From NCBI RefSeq assembly GCF_014168535.1, contig NZ_CP060007.1, forward strand, positions 806,001-870,000: a stretch of 64,000 bases of DNA, written 5' to 3'. The notes beneath the pieces were generated by a model. That model did no database searches. It was not told the origin of the DNA and saw only the letters and a program-made list of their open reading frames with translations. The DNA is from Lacibacter sediminis (GTDB lineage Bacteria > Bacteroidota > Bacteroidia > Chitinophagales > Chitinophagaceae). Position numbers and translations under genes: made by a program. Below, in pieces: positions 53,892 to 64,000 of this stretch. Every line of letters starts with the position of its first letter. The stretch's first letter is position 1.

Positions 53892-56375
53892 TTATTTCAT
53901 CTTACTCTTAATATAATCGATCTGTTCCTGTAACGCATTCACATCTTCGCCTGCTTTCTTCAGTGTTTCTTTTTTACCGATGATGGTTTTCAGGAAATTC
54001 TCAAACACGGGACCTAAACCGTATTGTTCAGGAATAGCATCACGGAACTTTACCATTTCATCAATACCACGTTTTACTTTTTCTGTGTTCTTGATCGTGC
54101 CAAGCATATTGGCATAGGTAGCAGTTAAATTGAATTTTGCCTGCGATAAGCCCATGCTGCTGTATGCCTTGGTGATCTCATCAAATGAATTTTCATCACC
54201 ACTTTTGATCAATGTGTTGGCAACTGCTTCAAGAAGATTTCCTTTCATGGGTTGTTTTGATAAACGCTTAGCTTCTGTTAATGCAGCAGGCGGATCAAGT
54301 TTTTCCAATGCTGTTAACGCAGCGGCACTTAACGTGTAGGATGAATCATTCACCAATGATGTAAACAGTGTTTTGTAAGCAGGCTTTTTTAAGTTGCCTA
54401 AGAAGGTAACGGCTGCACTGCGTACAATACGGCTGGGATCTTTTTTTGCAATGGCTTCAAGCGAAGTTTCTGTTACATCAACAATAGCAGTTTTCTTAGC
54501 ATCCAGTTTACCAATAGCAAAATTGCGGAGACCGCTGTATTTGTCATTGATGGCTTCTTTCATAAAGGCAACAGCTTTTGCATCGTCCTGTTTCTTCGAA
54601 ATAAAATCGATGGCTTCTCTTCTGTCTAAATACAAACCTGCATACTTGTACTGATGAATATATTCGTCAAGTGTTTTGTTTTCTTTCTTAACTGCCAGTA
54701 ACACTTTGTCGCCATCAAAATTTACCAGGTCAGGTTTTGAAGAAACAGCAAAGGAGAAAGTATCAACCGCATTTTTTACCCACACCTGCTCACGTGTTTT
54801 GTTGCTGCCATTGTAAATATCAATCGCAACAGGAAGTTGAAACAGTTTGTCTTTCTGTGTTTGTTTTACGATCACGTTTACTTTCTTTCCACTCTCGTCG
54901 TAACTGTAAGTAATATCCAATACCGGGTGTCCTGCACCAAAATACCATTGATTGAAGAACCAGTTCAGATCCCTGCCGGTTATTTCTTCAAACGCTATAC
55001 GCAGTTGATGTGCTTCAGCTGATTTGTATTTGTTGGTTGTTAAATAAAGATTGATTGATTTAAAGAAAGCACTGTCGCCAACATAGTTACGGAGCATGTG
55101 CAGAATGCGGCCGCCTTTGCTGTAACTTACTGCATCAAACATGTCTTCTTTATCACGGTAGTAATAACGTACCAGGTGTTTGCTTTCGCTGCCACTGCCC
55201 AAATATCCCTGCATGGCACTGTAATGTGTGGCATCTGCTTTGTCTTTGCTGAATTTATATTCATCCCACAGGTATTCGCTGTAGTCAGCAAATGATTCGT
55301 TAAGCGTAAGGTTACTCCAGCTTTCAGAAGTTACATAATCACCAAACCAATGGTGAAACAGTTCATGTGCAATGGTGCCTTCCCATCTGTTGCCATCCAC
55401 TAGTTCACGTGCATCCTGCTGTGCACTCTCCTGGTGAAGTGTAGCAGTTGTATTTTCCATAGCACCGCTTACATAATCACGACCAACCATCTGTGCATAT
55501 TTCACCCATGGATAATCAACACCGGTGATCTTTGAGAAATAGGTCATCATCTCAGGCGTGTTACCAAATATTTTCTTTGCAACAGAAGCATATTCCTTAT
55601 CAACATAATAACTTACTTCTTTTCCTCTCCAGCTTTCTTTCACCATTGCAAAATCGCCTGCACCCATAAAGAAGAGGTAAGGAGAATTGGGTTGATCCAT
55701 TTTCCAGTAATCCGTACGTGTGCCATTGCTGTTTGGTTTCTGACTCATCAGTTTGCCATTGCTTAAGGTTACCCATTTTGCAGGCACTGTTAAATAGAAA
55801 TCCTGTGTTGTTTTCTGATTTGTCTTGTCGATCGTTGGGCACCAAACGCTGGTTGCTTCTGTTTCACCCTGTGTCCAGAATTGGGTTGGCTTGTCTTTCT
55901 CTTCGCCTTTAGGGTTGATAAAGTACAATCCTTTTGCATCGGTGATGGCAACACTGCCTTCTGTTTTAAAATCGTTAGGCTTTGCTACATAATTGATGTA
56001 CACAGTATATGCTTCGCCACCTTTGTAGGTTTTGTCGAGCGTTACTTTCAACAGCAATCCATCATATTCATATTTGAGTTTGGTACGTGCAGTTCCTTTT
56101 TGGATGGCTACTTCCTTAATCTCCATTCCTTTTGCATCCAATACCAATGTATTGCTGGGATAGAAATAAGGTTTCAATGTTAGCCAGGCATTTCCTTTTA
56201 ACTGTGCATTGGGGATATCAAAACTGGCTTCAAGTTTTGTATTAACCAGGGCATGTGTTTTTTCAGGTGTTGATCGATAGATTTTTTTCCAGCTTGTATC
56301 AGCCTGTTGCTGCTCCTGGGCAAAAGCTACGTTAAGACTAAGGGCCAGCAGACCGATGATGAGATTTCTTTTCAT
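53892..56375 (-). CDS. Secreted M1 family metallopeptidase (aminopeptidase N-like) with HEAT-type C-terminus
   Basis: This 827-aa protein has a signal peptide (NLIIGLLALSLNVAFAQ) and an N-terminal beta saddle domain. The catalytic domain has the exopeptidase motif GAMENTTATL (about residue 305) and the zinc motif HELFHHWFGDYVTSESWSNLTLNESFADY (HExxH-x18-E). The C-terminal ~280 residues contain HEAT-like repeats (DPSRIVRSAAVTFLGNLKKP, LSAAALTALEKLDPPAALTEA). It probably trims peptides in the periplasm or at the surface. It is monocistronic. Confidence 0.95.
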   Translation of the reverse strand: MKRNLIIGLLALSLNVAFAQEQQQADTSWKKIYRSTPEKTHALVNTKLEASFDIPNAQLKGNAWLTLKPYFYPSNTLVLDAKGMEIKEVAIQKGTARTKLKYEYDGLLLKVTLDKTYKGGEAYTVYINYVAKPNDFKTEGSVAITDAKGLYFINPKGEEKDKPTQFWTQGETEATSVWCPTIDKTNQKTTQDFYLTVPAKWVTLSNGKLMSQKPNSNGTRTDYWKMDQPNSPYLFFMGAGDFAMVKESWRGKEVSYYVDKEYASVAKKIFGNTPEMMTYFSKITGVDYPWVKYAQMVGRDYVSGAMENTTATLHQESAQQDARELVDGNRWEGTIAHELFHHWFGDYVTSESWSNLTLNESFADYSEYLWDEYKFSKDKADATHYSAMQGYLGSGSESKHLVRYYYRDKEDMFDAVSYSKGGRILHMLRNYVGDSAFFKSINLYLTTNKYKSAEAHQLRIAFEEITGRDLNWFFNQWYFGAGHPVLDITYSYDESGKKVNVIVKQTQKDKLFQLPVAIDIYNGSNKTREQVWVKNAVDTFSFAVSSKPDLVNFDGDKVLLAVKKENKTLDEYIHQYKYAGLYLDRREAIDFISKKQDDAKAVAFMKEAINDKYSGLRNFAIGKLDAKKTAIVDVTETSLEAIAKKDPSRIVRSAAVTFLGNLKKPAYKTLFTSLVNDSSYTLSAAALTALEKLDPPAALTEAKRLSKQPMKGNLLEAVANTLIKSGDENSFDEITKAYSSMGLSQAKFNLTATYANMLGTIKNTEKVKRGIDEMVKFRDAIPEQYGLGPVFENFLKTIIGKKETLKKAGEDVNALQEQIDYIKSKMK

Positions 56376-56651
56376 GTGTTTCGTTTAAATTGATGTTTGG
56401 TCACCTGTTATTCAACCACACAAACGATTCATTCCTTTTTGGGAGAATAATGAATCGTTGGTTAAGTCTTATTGAATAAATAAGTGATTTGATTTTTCGG
56501 AATTACCTGTTTGCAAATATTGTGTATGACGACAAGTATTTGTTACAGGTTTCCGGTATTCTTGATTAAAATGCCTGTAAAGATAAAGTGGCTCGTGATT
56601 TGGACAGTAGATTTTGACAAATGGTTTGTGATTCAGATAAACAAAAAAAAT

Positions 56652-56659
56652 TAGCTTTG
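56652..56659 (+). promoter_or_regulatory. Promoter of the DUF4476/truA pair, -7 TAGCTTTG
   Basis: TAGCTTTG matches TAnnTTTG. TTTG at 56626-56629 is a -33 candidate (22-bp spacing). The -7 box ends 5 nt before the ATG at 56665, so the mRNA should have almost no leader. Confidence 0.6.
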
Positions 56660-56664
56660 TTGCT

Positions 56665-57927
56665 ATGCGAACATCAGTGATCAGAAGACTTGCATTAGTT
56701 ATGGTGGTTTCAGCCTTTTTCAGCGTTCAGGCAAAAAGCCAGTTAAATCATTTCATTTATCTCCAGACCGATAACCAGCAACCTTTTTATATCAAGTATA
56801 ATAACAGGATCATCAGTTCATCTTCTTCGGGCTATCTGATTCTTCCAAAGTTGAAGGACGGAGTAGTGGATTTTGCCGTTGGTTTCCCCAAAAGCGACCA
56901 GCAGGAGCAGCAGTTTCGCTATACCATTGATAAAGCTGACAAAGGGTTTCTCTTGAAAAACTTCAGTGATAAAGGCTGGGGGCTGTATGATCTTCAGACT
57001 TCGTCCATCGTATATACAGCGGTTAAAACCGCAGAAACGAATAATAATCCAGGCAGCACAGTTGCACCTGCAAATGATCCTTTCAGTAATATGCTTTCGA
57101 AAGTAACCCAGGACAGCACCGTGAAAACAGTAACGGTGGTAAAAGAAACAAAACCAGTTGTTGTCGACACACCCAAGCCTGCAAAAGTGGAAGTAGTAGT
57201 GACAGCGCCTGTAAAAGATACCATAACTGTTAAGCCCGAGATAAAGCCTGAAAAGCCGATTGAACAGCCGGTTGTAACCGAACCCGAATGGACTGCACCG
57301 TCAAAATCACCCATTAAACAGGTGCGCAAGTTTGAAAGCAGGGAAGGTGCCGATTTTGTGTTTGAAGTAGGCGAAGCCAATGGTCTTAAAGATACCGTCC
57401 GGTTATTTATTGAACGGGATACCGTTATCAATCCTGTTGTATCGCCGGCCGTTATTGATACACCCAAAGCAGAGGTCGTACTAAAAGATACCGTTGCGGT
57501 GGTTCAGCAACCCAAAAAAGAAGAACCGGTTGTAAAGAATGAGGAAGTGGTTGAAAAGAAAGAACCTGTTACGCCGCCCGTAGTTTCCGAACCCGTTCAG
57601 AAAAAGGAAACAGCATCATTACCAAATAGTAACTGCAAGGATTTTGCAACGGAAGATGATCTCATCAAACTTCGCCGTCGCATGGCTTCTCAGCGAAAAG
57701 ATGAGCAGATGGTAGATGAAGCAAAGAAAGCTTTCCGCGCAAAATGTTTTACTACAAGTCAGTTGAAAAACCTCTCTGCACTGTTCCTTTCAGATGAAGG
57801 GCGGTATCGTTTTTTTGATGCTGCATTGCCATTTGTAACAGATTACAGTAATTTTAAGTCGTTGGGTGAAACAATCAATGACGATTATTACAAGCGCAGG
57901 TTTATAGCACTATTGCCCAATCAATAA
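56665..57927 (+). CDS. Secreted DUF4476 protein with Pro/Val/Lys-rich linker
   Basis: This 420-aa protein has a signal peptide (about 1-24, ending VQAKSQ). An N-terminal beta domain covers about 25-115 (HFIYLQTDNQQPFYIKYNNRIISSS), and a long low-complexity linker rich in Val, Lys, Pro, Glu and Thr covers about 120-320. The C-terminal DUF4476 domain (about 325-415: EDDLIKLRRRMASQRKDEQMVDEAKKAF, CFTTSQLKNLSALFLSDEGRYRFFDAA) is complete. The N-terminal domain and DUF4476 together occur widely in Chitinophagaceae, with unknown role. truA follows after 3 bp. Confidence 0.88.
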   Translation: MRTSVIRRLALVMVVSAFFSVQAKSQLNHFIYLQTDNQQPFYIKYNNRIISSSSSGYLILPKLKDGVVDFAVGFPKSDQQEQQFRYTIDKADKGFLLKNFSDKGWGLYDLQTSSIVYTAVKTAETNNNPGSTVAPANDPFSNMLSKVTQDSTVKTVTVVKETKPVVVDTPKPAKVEVVVTAPVKDTITVKPEIKPEKPIEQPVVTEPEWTAPSKSPIKQVRKFESREGADFVFEVGEANGLKDTVRLFIERDTVINPVVSPAVIDTPKAEVVLKDTVAVVQQPKKEEPVVKNEEVVEKKEPVTPPVVSEPVQKKETASLPNSNCKDFATEDDLIKLRRRMASQRKDEQMVDEAKKAFRAKCFTTSQLKNLSALFLSDEGRYRFFDAALPFVTDYSNFKSLGETINDDYYKRRFIALLPNQ

Positions 57928-57930
57928 ATT

Positions 57931-58674
57931 ATGCCACGTTACTTTCTGGAACTTAGTTATAAGGGAGAAGGGTACAGTGGTTTCCAGGTGCAGCAAAATG
58001 CCATCACCATTCAGGAAGAAGTGGAGAAAGCATTCCGGATCTTTTTCAAAAAAGATGTGGAACTGACCGGATCTTCCCGCACGGATGCGGGGGTGCATGC
58101 ACTACAGAACTATTTTCATTTCGATTGGGATGATGGGTTTCCTCAGGCTTCGGTTTATAATCTTAACGCTATTCTGCCTGCCGCAATAGTCATAAAGTCG
58201 GTAAAGGAAGTAAAGCCCGATGCGCACAGCCGCTTTCATGCAACAGCCCGGGAATACAAATACTTTATTTACGATAAAAAGAATCCCTTTATTGATGACA
58301 GAGCCTGGTACCTTCCTTACACCCTTGATGAGGCTTTATTAGATGCATGTGCCCAAAAGGTCAAGAACAACCTCGATTTTTCTGCTTTTTCGAAACGTAA
58401 TACGCAGGTAAAAACCTTTCAATGCAGTATTTCAGTAAGTGAATGGATAAGTGAAGACGGATGTCTTGTTTACCATGTACAGGCCAACCGGTTTTTGCGT
58501 GGAATGGTACGTGGCCTGGTTGGAACAATGGTTCGGGTAGCCAGGGGAACGATGTCGCTTGATGCTTTTGAAGCATTACTGGCACAAAGAACACTTGCTT
58601 CCGCAGATTTTTCGGCACCTGCAAAAGGCTTGTTTTTGGTAGGTGTAAGCTATCCGGAGGCTATCTTCCTGTAA
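57931..58674 (+). CDS. truA: tRNA pseudouridine(38-40) synthase
   Basis: This 247-aa enzyme isomerises uridines 38-40 of the tRNA anticodon stem-loop. The catalytic aspartate lies in GSSRTDAGVHAL (about residue 52). YKGEGYSGFQVQ at the start, FHATAREYKYFIY, FSKRN and RFLRGMVRGLVGTMVRVARG are all conserved. The length is typical. It is co-transcribed with the DUF4476 gene and ends before a strong hairpin ahead of the rRNA promoters. Confidence 0.96.
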   Translation: MPRYFLELSYKGEGYSGFQVQQNAITIQEEVEKAFRIFFKKDVELTGSSRTDAGVHALQNYFHFDWDDGFPQASVYNLNAILPAAIVIKSVKEVKPDAHSRFHATAREYKYFIYDKKNPFIDDRAWYLPYTLDEALLDACAQKVKNNLDFSAFSKRNTQVKTFQCSISVSEWISEDGCLVYHVQANRFLRGMVRGLVGTMVRVARGTMSLDAFEALLAQRTLASADFSAPAKGLFLVGVSYPEAIFL

Positions 58675-58694
58675 GCCCTAAAAAAACTTTTCGG

Positions 58695-58723
58695 CTGAAA
58701 TGCTTTGCAGCAAAGCGTTTCAG
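58695..58723 (+). terminator. Hairpin after truA
   Basis: A 13-bp stem (CTGAAATGCTTTG and its partner, one G-U pair) with a CAG loop is followed by GTTTTGG. It separates the truA unit from the rRNA promoter array. The T-run is short. Confidence 0.65.
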
Positions 58724-58752
58724 GTTTTGGCAGAAAAAAAGAACCAGAAAGG

Positions 58753-58785
58753 TTTGGTTTGTAACTCACTTCACCGTTACCTTTG
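58753..58785 (+). promoter_or_regulatory. rRNA promoter P1
   Basis: TTTG at 58753-58756 and TACCTTTG at 58778-58785 are spaced 21 bp. The transcript start is followed by a CCCG...CGGG hairpin with a GAAA loop (58789-58808) and AGTTCTTCAAAAGG. Confidence 0.7.
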
Positions 58786-58895
58786 CAGCCCGCTTTGAAA
58801 AAAACGGGTAGTTCTTCAAAAGGTGACGTTCTCTTCTTAACTATATCGGTTACAGCTTTTTACAAGAAAAAAGTTTGAAATAAAACGAAGAAAAA

Positions 58896-58926
58896 TTTGG
58901 CAGATAAAAATAGCCGCTTACCTTTG
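58896..58926 (+). promoter_or_regulatory. rRNA promoter P2
   Basis: TTTG at 58896-58899 and TACCTTTG at 58919-58926 are spaced exactly 19 bp. An A-rich stretch lies upstream. The hairpin CGCTTT-GAAA-AAAGCG (58932-58947) and AAGTTCTTCAAAAGG follow. Confidence 0.85.
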
Positions 58927-59044
58927 CAACCCGCTTTGAAAAAAGCGAAAGTTCTTCAAAAGGTTGGCACTGTAAGTCTGCACAAAAACAAATTCTTTCC
59001 CTGGTTTAAATCGATAAAAAAAGTTGAAATAAAACAAAGAAAAA

Positions 59045-59075
59045 TTTGGCAGATAAAAATAGCCGCTTACCTTTG
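59045..59075 (+). promoter_or_regulatory. rRNA promoter P3
   Basis: TTTG at 59045-59048 and TACCTTTG at 59068-59075 are spaced 19 bp, exactly 149 bp after P2 and nearly identical to it over about 70 bp. The hairpin CGCTTT-GAAA-AAAGCG is at 59081-59096. Confidence 0.85.
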
Positions 59076-59193
59076 CAACCCGCTTTGAAAAAAGCGAAAG
59101 TTCTTCAAAAAGGTTGGCAGTGAAAATTCACATCAAAGCAAGTTTTTCTTCGAATGAAAGCGACAAAAAAAGTTGAAAGAAAACAAAGAAAAA

Positions 59194-59224
59194 TTTGGTG
59201 AATTTAAAAAACCACTTACCTTTG
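59194..59224 (+). promoter_or_regulatory. rRNA promoter P4 (closest to 16S)
   Basis: TTTG at 59194-59197 and TACCTTTG at 59217-59224 are spaced 19 bp, exactly 149 bp after P3. The hairpin is CCGTTT/AAACGG (59229-59243), and the following word is AAGTTCTTTGAAAG. Confidence 0.85.
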
Positions 59225-59261
59225 CACTCCGTTTAAAAAACGGGGTCACGAAAACAAACAA

Positions 59262-59273
59262 AGTTCTTTGAAA
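59262..59273 (+). promoter_or_regulatory. boxA-like antitermination element in the 16S leader
   Basis: AGTTCTTTGAAA resembles the NusB/S10-binding boxA of rRNA operons. The same AAGTTCTTTGA word occurs before 23S at 61291. A palindromic stem TTAATTCT/AGAATTAA (59351-59368) lies between it and 16S. Confidence 0.6.
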
Positions 59274-59391
59274 GTTTGAAAGCAACAGCAACGTTTTAAT
59301 TAATTAGAACGGGTAAATTTTAAGCGTAAAATAATTCGATTTTTGAACTGTTAATTCTTGAGAATTAATAGTCAGTATCAAACAACATTTA

Positions 59392-60922
<1,531 letters not shown>

Positions 60923-61039
60923 TAGAGTACGTCTTTTTTTACTGCTGTTGCTTTTTTCTTTCAAGATTTTAAGTTCTTATAAAGTATTATTCGGCCAGTT
61001 GCTATGGATTTGTAGAGGCCACTTGGCTAAAGATTAGAT

Positions 61040-61114
61040 AGATCCGTAGCTCAGCCTGGTTAGAGCACTACACTGATAATGTAGGGGTCCCCAGTTCAAA
61101 TCTGGGCGGGTCTA
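61040..61114 (+). tRNA. tRNA-Ile (anticodon GAU)
   Basis: A 75-nt cloverleaf in the 16S-23S spacer has acceptor AGATCCG/CGGGTCT, anticodon loop CTGATAA (GAT) and T arm CCCAG-TTCAAAT-CTGGG. It is the standard spacer tRNA. Confidence 0.95.
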
Positions 61115-61124
61115 CAATAACCTC

Positions 61125-61198
61125 GGGGGGTTAGCTCAGTTGGCTAGAGCATCTGCCTTGCACGCAGAGGGTCATCGGTTCGACTCCGATATCCTCCA
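61125..61198 (+). tRNA. tRNA-Ala (anticodon UGC)
   Basis: A 74-nt cloverleaf 10 bp after tRNA-Ile has acceptor GGGGGGT/ATCCTCC with two G-U pairs, anticodon loop CTTGCAC (TGC) and T arm ATCGG-TTCGACT-CCGAT. Confidence 0.95.
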
Positions 61199-61290
61199 CG
61201 AAAATTAGTTCTTTATTGATGTTGACTTTCAGGTCTGATGATTCGTAATCATAACATCAGCTTTTCATTTGAACGCAAGTTTATTTGATT

Positions 61291-61303
61291 AAGTTCTTTG
61301 ACA
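61291..61303 (+). promoter_or_regulatory. boxA-like element before 23S
   Basis: AAGTTCTTTGACA repeats the leader boxA word. Its position in the spacer about 60 bp before 23S is the usual second boxA site in rRNA operons. Confidence 0.6.
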
Positions 61304-61360
61304 TATTGGGATAAAACAAGTTGTAATTGTTTAGTAAGGCGATTTTAGTAATAACTCTTT

Positions 61361-64000
<2,640 letters not shown>

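Overview
The window comes from a member of the Bacteroidota, most likely family Chitinophagaceae. The evidence is the 16S/23S sequence type, a protein with a type IX secretion sorting domain, a CarboxypepD-reg/outer-membrane beta-barrel protein, DUF4476, DUF3667 and DUF4198 proteins, promoters of the TTTG-N19-TAnnTTTG type, and almost no Shine-Dalgarno sequences. I cannot name the genus with confidence. Most of the window is ordinary chromosomal housekeeping DNA. I saw no phage, insertion sequence, CRISPR array or resistance island.

Layout. 1-8.4 kb, mostly forward: FAD-linked oxidase, small beta-barrel protein, LOG-type phosphoribohydrolase (reverse), sodium/solute symporter, then a tight run of O-methyltransferase, glucosaminidase with LysM, hpt and a von Willebrand A protein. 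8.4-17.5 kb, reverse: a large M14 carboxypeptidase and a 2,024-residue alpha-2-macroglobulin-like protein, which carries a 7-bp tandem repeat inside its coding sequence. 17.6-24.5 kb: DUF4476 protein, methyltransferase, pentapeptide protein, sucD, lipoprotein, DUF4198 protein and a MlaF/MlaE-type ABC pair. 24.7-30.4 kb, reverse: malic enzyme fused to a phosphotransacetylase domain, lysA, scpB and atpG. 30.6-44.9 kb: DUF3667 protein, a large outer-membrane receptor-like protein, secA, deoC, SPOR protein, M20 amidohydrolase, NTF2-like protein, membrane-anchored papain-like protease, DUF4442 protein and a beta-CASP metallohydrolase. 44.9-45.45 kb: a gene-poor stretch holding three or four copies of an unfamiliar ~55-bp repeat. 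45.5-58.7 kb: T9SS-sorted protein, tRNA-Glu, gap, a lipoprotein, pgk, a LemA/TPM/TPM operon, GH16-like protein, M1 aminopeptidase, DUF4476 protein and truA. 58.7-64 kb: ribosomal RNA operon (16S, tRNA-Ile, tRNA-Ala, 23S running off the end).

How the genes work together: central carbon metabolism (gap, pgk, maeB, sucD, deoC), protein export and cell-envelope work (secA, Mla-type transporter, peptidoglycan hydrolase, secreted proteases and peptidases, A2M-like protein) and translation (rRNA, tRNAs, truA) are interleaved. Transcription units are short and many end in clear hairpin terminators, often shared by convergent genes.

Most interesting non-routine signals: (1) the repeat array at 45.0-45.4 kb, with small reading frames and a reverse-facing terminator; (2) four tandem rRNA promoters, three of them at an exact 149-bp period, each starting its transcript with a small hairpin followed by a boxA-like word; (3) the 7-bp repeat inside the A2M gene; (4) promoters placed 4-7 nt before the start codon, implying leaderless mRNAs; (5) perfect inverted repeats around or beside promoters and gene ends.
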